DNA of 64,000 bases from Candidatus Palauibacter poriticola (lineage in GTDB: Bacteria > Gemmatimonadota > Gemmatimonadetes > Palauibacterales > Palauibacteraceae), in NCBI GenBank assembly GCA_012270965.1, contig JAAXHJ010000041.1, positions 21,169-85,168 of the forward strand. Direction: 5' to 3'. A model generated the notes under the pieces. It ran no database searches. It was not told where the DNA came from and saw only the letters and a program-made list of their open reading frames with translations. How positions within the stretch are numbered: the stretch's first letter is position 1; every line of letters starts with the position of its first letter. Position numbers and translations under genes: made by a program. Positions 56,085 through 64,000 of the stretch are shown here, piece by piece.

Positions 56085-57242
56085 CTACCGGGAACGGTGG
56101 AAGAATACGGTTTCGGCCAGGTGCCGGGACACCTTCCAGCTCAGGAGTCCGGCTTGCAGCGCGCGGGCCACCGGAAGGTGGTCGAACCCCCAGCGCGCGG
56201 CGCGTTTCAGGGCGTGGTTCGGATACGCGCGGCGGAGGATGGGGCCCGGATGGGGGCCGCCGTTCAGGTATTCGGCGATCGCATCCCCGGCAAGCTTGCC
56301 GAAGCGGTAGGCTTGGTGGATGCCGCCGGCGGTCAGCGGCGACACCATGCCGGCCGCGTCTCCGACGAGCAGCATCCGCTCCGCGTGGAAGTTCCTCAGC
56401 CGGCCGCCGATCGGGATGACGCCGCCGCGCTTCTCCAGCACCCGTCTCCCGGACAATCCGAACAGATCGTCGATCTTCTCGCTGAAGCGGCGCAGGTCCG
56501 CGCGCCGGTCGCGGTGAAGCGCCAGCCCCACCTGCGTGACCCCGACGCCGGGCACGACCCACCCGATGTAGCCCGGCGCGCACTCCGGATCGACGAAGCA
56601 GTGCAGACAGTCGCCGTCGGCGCTCCGGAGCTCGTACTCCCACTCCACGCCCTTGAGGAGTCGGCGGTTCCGGTCCAGCCCGAAGCTCTCGGCCACCTTG
56701 GAGCGCGCCCCATCGGCCCCGACGAGGAAACAGCAGGTCACGCCGGACGCCGCGCCGGAGCCCACGAGCGTCAGCGGCATCGAGCCTCGGGTCCCGCGCG
56801 ATCCCGCCGACCTCGCGCCCGGCCCCGCGGACCTCGCGCCCGGCCCCGCCGACGCCACGCCCTCGTAGGGAGAGCCGAACCGGATCTCGGCCCCCGAGCG
56901 GCGCGTCTCGCTGACGATGTGGCGGAGAAGTCCCGCCGTGTCCGTCGCCATGAAGAAGTAGGAGTCCCGTTCCAGTTCGACGAAGCGGTGGTTCGGATCG
57001 TAGACTCGGACGCGCCGGATGCGGCGGACGAGCGACGCCGGGGCGGCCCACTCCTCCCACGCCTCCTTCACGAGGATGCCCGTCGTGTGGATGCGCTCGC
57101 CCGGCTCCGATTGCCGCTCCAGGACGAGAACGGAGAGACCGCGCTCCGCCGCCCGCCGCGCGCAGGCAAGCCCGGCGAACCCGGCCCCCGCCACGACGAG
57201 ATCGTAGTCCGCGGCCTCGCGGGACGCCCCGAGTGCCGTCAA
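56085..57242 (-). CDS. Geranylgeranyl reductase-family FAD-dependent oxidoreductase
   Basis: YDLVVAGAGFAGLACARRAAERGLSVLVLER; LLVGDAAGMVSPLTAGGIHQAYRFGKLAG. Confidence 0.87.
   Translation of the reverse strand: MTALGASREAADYDLVVAGAGFAGLACARRAAERGLSVLVLERQSEPGERIHTTGILVKEAWEEWAAPASLVRRIRRVRVYDPNHRFVELERDSYFFMATDTAGLLRHIVSETRRSGAEIRFGSPYEGVASAGPGARSAGPGARSAGSRGTRGSMPLTLVGSGAASGVTCCFLVGADGARSKVAESFGLDRNRRLLKGVEWEYELRSADGDCLHCFVDPECAPGYIGWVVPGVGVTQVGLALHRDRRADLRRFSEKIDDLFGLSGRRVLEKRGGVIPIGGRLRNFHAERMLLVGDAAGMVSPLTAGGIHQAYRFGKLAGDAIAEYLNGGPHPGPILRRAYPNHALKRAARWGFDHLPVARALQAGLLSWKVSRHLAETVFFHRSR
56809..56850 (+). repeat. 21-bp tandem repeat inside the FAD-reductase gene
   Basis: GACCTCGCGCCCGGCCCCGCG GACCTCGCGCCCGGCCCCGCC. 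Confidence 0.8.
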
Positions 57243-57293
57243 GGTCCGCTTCGGTGGCTCAGCAGACGTTCACGCGGAAACGCCGAGGTGGGC

Positions 57294-57461
57294 TCAGCAG
57301 CCGCAGGCGATCGCCGTTGCGGCGCGCGCTTCGGTGCCCTCGGTCGCGTAACCGTCGCGCTTCCACCAGTCGAGACCGCCCATCAGTTCGCGCACCTCGA
57401 AGCCGAGGCCGAGGAGCTTGAGCGCCGTCTTGGTCGAGGCATTGCAGCCGATCCCGTCGCA
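57294..57461 (-). pseudogene. Rhodanese-like protein, C-terminal half
   Basis: CDGIGCNASTKTALKLLGLGFEVRELMGGLDWWKRDGYATEGTEARAATAIACGC; begins where the 51554..51778 half ends. Confidence 0.78.
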
Positions 57462-57695
57462 GTTGCGCATCAACAAAGGGACAAATCACGACGGGGAATC
57501 GTGTAACTACTTATGGGACTGCACGATCTGCGTTCCCTGCCGTTGTATTGGACCTTGCTGGACCGGGCCGTAAAAGCGGGAAAACCGGAGTCGATTGGTG
57601 GGACTCCCGCGACTCGTCTGAGGCACCAGTCTTGACCGCTCCGGCCATCTCCTCTGGCGTTCAATGGCGCGGCCTCCCGGTGTCCGGTCCCGACC

Positions 57696-58970
57696 CTAGG
57701 ATGAGGGAACGAGGTTCACGAGCCGAAGCACCCTCACGAAGGGTATGCCCAGTTCGTTCGTCTCGATGTACGCCATCAGGCCATCGGGGCCGAAGGCATC
57801 CGGGATCCGGAAGTCATCGGCGAGCAGAGTCCCCAAGTAGTTGCCCGAAGGGGTGTGGACATCGGTTGGACCTCTGGACACGCCATCCATGCCCGAGCGT
57901 GTGACCCAGACCCGGTCCTCGGCGTCAACGGCCATTTCCTCGATCACCGGCACCTCGGAGGCGAATTCCGTCTCCGAGGCCATTGCCTCCATGAGGGATG
58001 ACGCTAAGCCCTCGCCCTCTGAACTCGACACGCCGGGACCCATGACGATAGCCCGCGTACCCGCGCCGCCCCGTTGGCGCTCTCGGGCAGCTTCCTGCAT
58101 TTCCGGGGTCACCGTCAGCGGTTCAATCAATCTCTCCAAAGCGGCGTCGAGGGATCCGTCGGGTTGCAGGATTTTGACCCGATAGCCCACGGAATCGACG
58201 ATGGCAACGCGCCCGTCGGAGAGCGCGGCACCCAACAGCGGTGGCCCGAACGCCAACTCCCGCGGCAGAATCCCGGAGGGTAGCGCCACCTCCAGATCGC
58301 CCAAGCGGATCGAAATACTTCCACCCTGCTCAGGGCTCCCGGCCGGGGGTTCGTATGCGCGATAGAGTTCCTCGGTTCCCAGCCCCAAGGCATGGATGTC
58401 GAACGTGCGGATCTGGAGGCGTCGCAGCAGTAGTCGGCTACCGGGAAGGCTGCCCAAGAGTGTGGCGACGGATCGGACTGAACTGGTCACGACCGTACCT
58501 GTCGTCGCGCCATCCGAGCGTAATGTCCGAGGCGGTTCGCCGATGGCGGTCTGCTCCAGAAAGTTCCCGTTCTCGTCGAAGATGAGCAGGGCATTGTGCC
58601 CGACATCGTTTACGGCCAAGCGGTTGTCGCGGAGTACCGCGACGCTGCCGACGATGCGCAGTTCTCCGGGTCCGTCGCCGCGCCGAGAGACATGATGGCG
58701 TAGTTGCCCATCGGGACCGGCGACCACGATGCGACCCTGTCTGCGGTCGACCAGGATCAGGTTACCCGCGCCGTCGAAGTGTACCTCCGAGATTTCCGAG
58801 AAGGCCTGCCATTCCTCTTCCGGCTGGGCAGCGCCAAGAGTGAAGACCTCCTCGGTCGTCGCGGTCATCGGGATGTCCGGTTCGGCCACTACCGGACCGG
58901 AGTCCTCACCGCAACCCAAGGCTCCCGCGATCAATACACACGGAAGCGGAAGGGCTCGGGTCGTCATCAT
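57696..58970 (-). CDS. 6-bladed beta-propeller-like lipoprotein (second copy)
   Basis: Lipobox IAGALGC; EVHFDGAGNLILVDRRQGRIVVAGPDGQLRHHVSRRGDGPGELRIVGSVAVLRDNRLAVND. Confidence 0.75.
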   Translation of the reverse strand: MMTTRALPLPCVLIAGALGCGEDSGPVVAEPDIPMTATTEEVFTLGAAQPEEEWQAFSEISEVHFDGAGNLILVDRRQGRIVVAGPDGQLRHHVSRRGDGPGELRIVGSVAVLRDNRLAVNDVGHNALLIFDENGNFLEQTAIGEPPRTLRSDGATTGTVVTSSVRSVATLLGSLPGSRLLLRRLQIRTFDIHALGLGTEELYRAYEPPAGSPEQGGSISIRLGDLEVALPSGILPRELAFGPPLLGAALSDGRVAIVDSVGYRVKILQPDGSLDAALERLIEPLTVTPEMQEAARERQRGGAGTRAIVMGPGVSSSEGEGLASSLMEAMASETEFASEVPVIEEMAVDAEDRVWVTRSGMDGVSRGPTDVHTPSGNYLGTLLADDFRIPDAFGPDGLMAYIETNELGIPFVRVLRLVNLVPSS

Positions 58971-59396
58971 TCGGCGCGCTCGGTAGTTGGTGGGAAAAGG
59001 CAGAAGTCGAATCATAGGTGTACGGGCTGGCCTTGCCAATCGGGCGAGCCGGCACCGACGACGACGGATCGCCCTCCGCCGAGGCGCATGATCGGCCTTG
59101 TTCTCGTCCAAGAGCGGATGCAGCGCGGTGGTCCGACCCCATTCATGGGTGCGGCCCACGGGCTCGTGGGGCGCTGCTAAGGAAGTTGAGCCAGCGCACG
59201 CCACGTTCAACGTTGGCTGGCGAGGGGGCTGCGACCCCTCCGACCCCAGCTTTTTCGCTCCGATGTCGGAGCATCGGATCGGGCCGGGCGCAGCCGCTGC
59301 CCGAACCGCCGCGAACGCGCGCGACGTGGTATCTTCTTTGAATTGCCGGACGGCAGCCTCAGGGCGGAGGCATGGCCGAATCGCTGGGAAGACACG

Positions 59397-62324
59397 ATGG
59401 CCGGACCGAACAAGAAGCTGGTTGCCGCCGTGGAGGCGTACTTCGCCGATCGTGGGCGCGTGCGCGCATCGGGCGGAGCGACGGCGGAGCGTTCGTACTA
59501 TCCGCCGCTGGAGCGCTTGTTGCGCACGGTCGGGGCCACGCTCAAACCCAAGGTGTTCTGCGTTCAGGAACCGGCGGATCACGGGGTCGGCCATCCCGAC
59601 CTCGCCCTGTACACGGCGAGTCAGGTTCAGAGGGGTCGCCCGAGTCCAGGGCAGGTTCCCGGGCGTGGCGTCGTCGAGGTCAAGGGCGTTGGCGACGATG
59701 TCCGGTCAACCGCGGTACACGAGCAGGTAGAGCGCTACTGGGGCCGCTACCGCCTGGTCCTAGTCACGAACCTGCTGAGCTTCCAGTTGGTCGGCGCGGC
59801 CGACTCGAACGGCTCCGCGAAGCTCGAAACTTTCACGCTGGCCGAAGGTGTCGAGAACTTCTGGCGCAAGGTGGAAACGCCTCGTGCCTTCGCCCGCGAG
59901 GTGGGCGCGAGGCTGGGAGAGTATCTCGCCCGAGCACTTTCGCACCGGGCCGTACTGGCCGAGCCGAAGGACTTGGCGTGGCTGCTGGCTTCCTACGCCC
60001 GCGACGGCTTGGCCCGAGTCGAGGCGGCCGGGTACACGCCGACCGAGGTGGTCCGCTACATGGTGGCCCGCGTGGACAAGGCGCTGAAGGACGATCTCGG
60101 GATCCCAGCGGGGCTCGCAGCCGAGAATGTCTATGTGCTGGACCCGTGCTGCGGGACTGGGGCCTATCTGGCAGAAGTCCTGCGCCGCATCTCCCTGAAT
60201 CTTGGGGAACAGGGTCTCGGGGCGCTCGCGGGCGAGGCGGTGAGGAAAGCAGCGACCGAGCGGGTGTTCGGGTTCGAGATCATGCCCGCGCCGTTCGTGG
60301 TTGCCCATTTGCAGGTCGGCCTCACGATGCAGAGTCTGGGCGCGCCGCTGCCGGAGGACGGATCGGAGCGCGCCGGGGTGTTTCTCACCAACGCGCTGAC
60401 CGGCTGGGAGCCGCGCACGACCAAGCCCTTGCCGTTCCCGGAGCTTGAGGAGGAGCGCGACCTCGCCGAATCGGTGAAGCGGGACATCCCGATCCTCGTG
60501 ATCCTCGGCAACCCGCCCTACAACGGGTTCGCTGGCATGGCGGTGGACGAGGAGCGCGAACTCTCGGAAGCCTATCGTACCACAAACCGGGTGCAGGAGC
60601 CTACAGGCCAAGGCCTGAACGATCTCTACGTCCGGTTTTTCCGAATGGCGGAGCGGCGCATCGCCGAGAAGACCGGTCGAGGCGTGGTCTGCTTCATTTC
60701 GAACTACTCATGGCTCGACGGGCTTTCCTTCACCGGGATGCGGGAGCGGTATCTCGAAGCGTTCGACGCGATCCGGATCGACTGCCTGAACGGCGACAAG
60801 TACAAGACGGGCAAGGTTGCGCCGGACGGCTCGCCCGACCCGAGCATCTTCTCGACCGAGGGAGATCCGGTCGGCATCCAAGTGGGCACCGCCATAGCAA
60901 CGTTGGTGCGCAAGGTGGACCACGAACCCGCCGAAGCGGTCGGGTTCCGGCACTTGTGGGGGCAGTCCAAAGCGACGGAGTTGACCGCCACGGCCGACGC
61001 GGAAGCGGACACGCTGTACTCCGAAGTCGCACCGCTGCTGCCGCTGGGCCTGCCGTTCGCGGAGGCCGCGGGGAGTCCCGATTGGTTCGACTGGCCCGCG
61101 CTGCCCGACCTGTTCCCGGTTTCCTTTCCGGGCGTCAAGACGAGCCGCGACGGGTTCCTGGTGGACACCGACCTCGACCGCCTCCGGGCGCGCGTAGGAG
61201 ACTACTTCGACCCGGCATTGAGCCATGAGGAAATCGCGCGACGCCATCCGAGGGTCATGAAGTCCACGGCGCGTTTCGATGCCCAAGCCGTGCGCGACGC
61301 GCTGCTAAGGCGCGGCGGGCCGGACGAGTCCGGGTTCATCCGCTTCGCCTACCGGCCATTCGACACCCGGTGGGCCTACTGGGAGAAGGAAACGAAGCTG
61401 CTCGACGAGAAGCGTGCCGACTACAGGCCCCATGTGTTCAACGGCAACAGGTGGCTGTCCTCCGCCCAGCATCTGCGGAAGGGAGCCGGTGAGCCGCAGA
61501 CTTGCTGTACGAGTGACATGGGGTCTCTGCATCTGATCGAGCGCGGGGCGCTGATGTTTCCGGCATGGCTTCGCGAGGAAGGATTGGGAGCATCTTCTGG
61601 GACTGACCGCCGCGCCAATCTCTCGGGGAAGGCGCAACGGTATCTCGACCGTCTAAGCCTCGGTGTCGAGGATCTGTTCCACCACGTGCTCGCCACCCTT
61701 CACGATCCAGCGTATCGGGAGGCCAACGCGGGAGCGCTGCGCATGGAATGGCCGCGCATTCCGCTGCCCGGCTGGCCGGACGGAGAGGCGGACGGGGCAG
61801 CGCAAGCTCTCAAGCCTTCGGCAGCGCGCGGGCGCACGCTGGCCGCGCTGCTCGACTCGGAACAGGCTGTGCCAAGCGGGACCGGGACGCCCCTGCGTCC
61901 CGAGATCGCGGTGCCGGACACCATGACGGGACGCTACATGGCTGGCGCGGACTTCGCCGTGACCGCGGGCTGGGGCCACTTCGGGGCAGGCGACGCCGTG
62001 ATGCCCGGAAGGGGCCGCATCGTCGAACGCGCCTATCGACCGGACGAGCGCGCCGCGTTGGCGGAACACGTTGCCGTCCTTGGTGAGACGACCTTCGACG
62101 TGTACCTGAACGGCGAAGCCTTCTGGCGCAACGTCCCCTCCGGCCTCTGGGACTACACGCTCGGCGGCTACCAAGTGCTCAAGAAGTGGTTGTCTTACCG
62201 GGAGAGTGCGGTCCTGGGCCGGAGCCTTCTACCAGAGGAGGTCCAGCACTTCGCCGACACCGCGCGGCGCATTGGCGCGTTGCTGATCGCAACATCCAAC
62301 CGACCCGAGAGGAGTTCACCATGA
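59397..62324 (+). CDS. Type ISP-like restriction-modification enzyme / N6-adenine DNA methylase
   Basis: VYVLDPCCGTGAYLAEVLRRI (SAM motif), ILGNPPYNGFAGM (NPPY), FIRFAYRPFDTRWAYWEKETKLLDEKRADY; ~975 aa. Confidence 0.85.
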   Translation: MAGPNKKLVAAVEAYFADRGRVRASGGATAERSYYPPLERLLRTVGATLKPKVFCVQEPADHGVGHPDLALYTASQVQRGRPSPGQVPGRGVVEVKGVGDDVRSTAVHEQVERYWGRYRLVLVTNLLSFQLVGAADSNGSAKLETFTLAEGVENFWRKVETPRAFAREVGARLGEYLARALSHRAVLAEPKDLAWLLASYARDGLARVEAAGYTPTEVVRYMVARVDKALKDDLGIPAGLAAENVYVLDPCCGTGAYLAEVLRRISLNLGEQGLGALAGEAVRKAATERVFGFEIMPAPFVVAHLQVGLTMQSLGAPLPEDGSERAGVFLTNALTGWEPRTTKPLPFPELEEERDLAESVKRDIPILVILGNPPYNGFAGMAVDEERELSEAYRTTNRVQEPTGQGLNDLYVRFFRMAERRIAEKTGRGVVCFISNYSWLDGLSFTGMRERYLEAFDAIRIDCLNGDKYKTGKVAPDGSPDPSIFSTEGDPVGIQVGTAIATLVRKVDHEPAEAVGFRHLWGQSKATELTATADAEADTLYSEVAPLLPLGLPFAEAAGSPDWFDWPALPDLFPVSFPGVKTSRDGFLVDTDLDRLRARVGDYFDPALSHEEIARRHPRVMKSTARFDAQAVRDALLRRGGPDESGFIRFAYRPFDTRWAYWEKETKLLDEKRADYRPHVFNGNRWLSSAQHLRKGAGEPQTCCTSDMGSLHLIERGALMFPAWLREEGLGASSGTDRRANLSGKAQRYLDRLSLGVEDLFHHVLATLHDPAYREANAGALRMEWPRIPLPGWPDGEADGAAQALKPSAARGRTLAALLDSEQAVPSGTGTPLRPEIAVPDTMTGRYMAGADFAVTAGWGHFGAGDAVMPGRGRIVERAYRPDERAALAEHVAVLGETTFDVYLNGEAFWRNVPSGLWDYTLGGYQVLKKWLSYRESAVLGRSLLPEEVQHFADTARRIGALLIATSNRPERSSP

Positions 62325-62533
62325 CCGATAAGCTCATCGACAGAAACCCCGACGTGTTGGGCGGCACGCCCGTGTTCTCGGGGACCAGGGTTCCCGTGCG
62401 TATCCTGATGGAGCACCTCGAGGCGGGCGACCGGCTCGACGACTTTCTGGACGACTACCCCACGGTCACGAGGGAGCAGGCCGTCGGCGTGCTCGAACGG
62501 GCCACGGCGCAGCTGGTGGGCGATGCCCGATGA
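62321..62533 (+). CDS. DUF433 family protein (antitoxin-like)
   Basis: RNPDVLGGTPVFSGTRVPVRILMEHLEAGDRLDDFLDDYPTVTREQA. Confidence 0.92.
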   Translation: MTDKLIDRNPDVLGGTPVFSGTRVPVRILMEHLEAGDRLDDFLDDYPTVTREQAVGVLERATAQLVGDAR

Positions 62534-62856
62534 AGGTGCTGTTGGACGAATCCGTTCCAAGGCGGCTCGCGGCTGAGTTTCCCGAGTCGTTCGGGTCGCG
62601 CACGGTTCAGCAGATGGGCTGGGCCGGGTGCTCGAACGGAGAGTTGCTGCGGCTTGCGGCGGACCACGGGTTCGGTGTCCTCGTTACGGTGGACCAAGGG
62701 TTCGCGTATCAGCAGAGCGTCCGCAGTCTTCCGATCCCCGTCGTCATCATGATCGCCGGACGCACCCGATTGCAGGAATTGCGTCCCCTCGTCCCGGAAG
62801 TGATCGCGGTTCTCTCGGGCGATCTCGGGCAGCGAATCCACCGTGTCGTGGCCTGA
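62530..62856 (+). CDS. DUF5615 PIN-like toxin candidate
   Basis: MKVLLDESVPRRLAAEF...LLRLAADHGFGVLVTVDQGFAYQQ; ATGA overlap with DUF433 gene. Confidence 0.88.
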   Translation: MKVLLDESVPRRLAAEFPESFGSRTVQQMGWAGCSNGELLRLAADHGFGVLVTVDQGFAYQQSVRSLPIPVVIMIAGRTRLQELRPLVPEVIAVLSGDLGQRIHRVVA

Positions 62857-62967
62857 CATTGACCCTGCCCGACTACCGTTGAGTATTCCAAGTTGAATGC
62901 AATCAATCAGCCTCCGACTCATCCGCGCCCACCGGGCGCGGGCCTGCCTCCAGAAAGAGTAACGGAC

Positions 62968-63630
62968 ATGGGCAGCTTACAGGATGCCGTCATGCAGTAC
63001 GTGGAAGGGGAACTGAAGAAGGATCCCCGCGTGAAGAACGCCACCCTGTTCGCGGTGGCTCGCGAGATCGACGAGTCGGTCGGGGAGCTGACGCTGCAAC
63101 AGTTTCACGCCAAGTATCGGCTACCGGCGATCCGGAGCATAGCGCCCCAAGAGCGGCCCGCGCGGCAGCCGAAAGCTGACCCCTCGCCAGCGTCTTTGAG
63201 TGATGGTGCCGCCGTCATGGAGTACGTGGAGCGGACGCTTGAGGCGAACCCCGGAATCGCGAACGCGGACCTGTTCGCGGGCGCCCGCGAGATCGACCCC
63301 TCCGTAGGGCAACTCACGGGTCGGCAGTTTCACGCGAAGTATCCCCTCCAAGTGAAGGCCCGGCTCGCAAGGGCCTCCGCGCCTGAGCCCAAGACGCCGC
63401 CGGAACCGGAGGTCGCGACGGCTGAGGAGCCCATCGCGCCGGACGTGTCGGCGGCGGCCGGTGACCCGGAGGCCCCGCCGACCGGGGCGGGCGACCCGCT
63501 CACGGTTCGCCGCCTACTGCTCGATCTGTCGAAGGAACTCGTGAACGCGGAAAGCAAGGCGGAAGTGATCGAGGTCATGGCCCGGCTGGACAACTACGTG
63601 GCCGAGATCATGGAGGCGGCGCGAGGCTGA
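62968..63630 (+). CDS. Hypothetical protein with duplicated ~50-aa domain
   Basis: AVMQYVEGELKKDPRVKNATLFAVAREIDESVGELTLQQFHAKYRLP and AVMEYVERTLEANPGIANADLFAGAREIDPSVGQLTGRQFHAKYPLQ; C-terminal coiled segment. Confidence 0.72.
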   Translation: MGSLQDAVMQYVEGELKKDPRVKNATLFAVAREIDESVGELTLQQFHAKYRLPAIRSIAPQERPARQPKADPSPASLSDGAAVMEYVERTLEANPGIANADLFAGAREIDPSVGQLTGRQFHAKYPLQVKARLARASAPEPKTPPEPEVATAEEPIAPDVSAAAGDPEAPPTGAGDPLTVRRLLLDLSKELVNAESKAEVIEVMARLDNYVAEIMEAARG

Positions 63631-63747
63631 GTCGTCCGCGCGCCTCCGTGGCCCGACATCGGCTTCGAAGGCGGCGAGGGTGCGGCGGCGTGCACGGCAC
63701 GAAGGAGACGGGCCAGGAGCGCCCGGCGCGGACGCAGTAAAGGGGGT

Positions 63748-63787
63748 CCGGGGCATCCCCGGCCAGAGGTTTTTGTGAAACAAAAAC
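63748..63787 (+). promoter_or_regulatory. Two adjacent perfect short hairpins in a leader region
   Basis: CCGGGG-CAT-CCCCGG (63748-63762) and GTTTTTGT-GAA-ACAAAAAC (63769-63787), directly 5' of a GTG-start ORF. Confidence 0.5.
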
Positions 63788-63791
63788 AAAT

Positions 63792-64000
63792 GTGGCTACT
63801 CCGAACCCCGACGAAAGTCGGGCCGTTCTTCGAGCCGACGTGTCGGCTGCATCGCAGGCCTTGGTCGCGCCGCCACGTTGGGAGCTAAACGCGCACGGGC
63901 GCAGTTCGCCCGTGAAGGCGCTCGCCCAAGCCGCGACAGTGGCGGAGAAGCCTTCGCTCCGCGATACCTCGTTCGCGCAGATCGTGCAGTCCATCAATCG
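63792..64000 (+). CDS. Hypothetical protein, 3' truncated by window end
   Basis: GTG start, open frame to the end: ATPNPDESRAVLRADVSAASQALVAPPRWELNAHGRSSPVKALAQ... Confidence 0.45.
   Translation, partial: MATPNPDESRAVLRADVSAASQALVAPPRWELNAHGRSSPVKALAQAATVAEKPSLRDTSFAQIVQSIN

Noticed and set aside
63769-63787. Rho-independent terminator
   Set aside because: The T-run is in the 5' arm and no T-tract follows the hairpin, so it does not fit a forward intrinsic terminator; kept only as a leader-structure observation.
1-64000. tRNA, rRNA, transposase or prophage structural genes
   Set aside because: None recognised by motif on either strand; the only mobile-element trace is the truncated integrase at ~52.9-53.16 kb.

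Overview
High-GC (~65-70%) bacterial chromosome segment, Gemmatimonadota-like in style (inference from gene content; no searches were run). About half is ordinary core/metabolic DNA: ABC-F ATPase, SLC13 and APC transporters, rplU-rpmA, RNase E/G, acyl-CoA dehydrogenase, ECF sigma/anti-sigma/TonB receptor, RecQ, and an AtuA/acyl-CoA carboxylase cluster. The accessory parts hold the interesting material: (1) a HigA-type HTH antitoxin fused in one ORF to a VapB-like segment, followed by a PIN toxin with a CTG start; (2) an AbrB antitoxin paired with a MazF/PemK toxin that seems to have lost its catalytic centre by internal deletion; (3) a tightly coupled operon of thioredoxin-like protein, six-Cys secreted peptide and beta-propeller lipoprotein; (4) a rhodanese gene whose two complementary halves sit 5.7 kb apart on opposite strands, suggesting an inversion; (5) decayed defence genes at ~45.6-47.1 kb (BrxA-like plus two AlbA_2-like) and ~51.8-53.2 kb (DUF1156, Swt1/DUF499 HEPN, integrase); (6) a type ISP restriction-modification gene coupled by 4-nt overlaps to a DUF433/DUF5615 pair; (7) recurrent short in-frame tandem duplications, mostly at gene ends. 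No rRNA, tRNA, CRISPR array or intact transposase was recognised. Family names are from memory of sequence motifs and need database confirmation.
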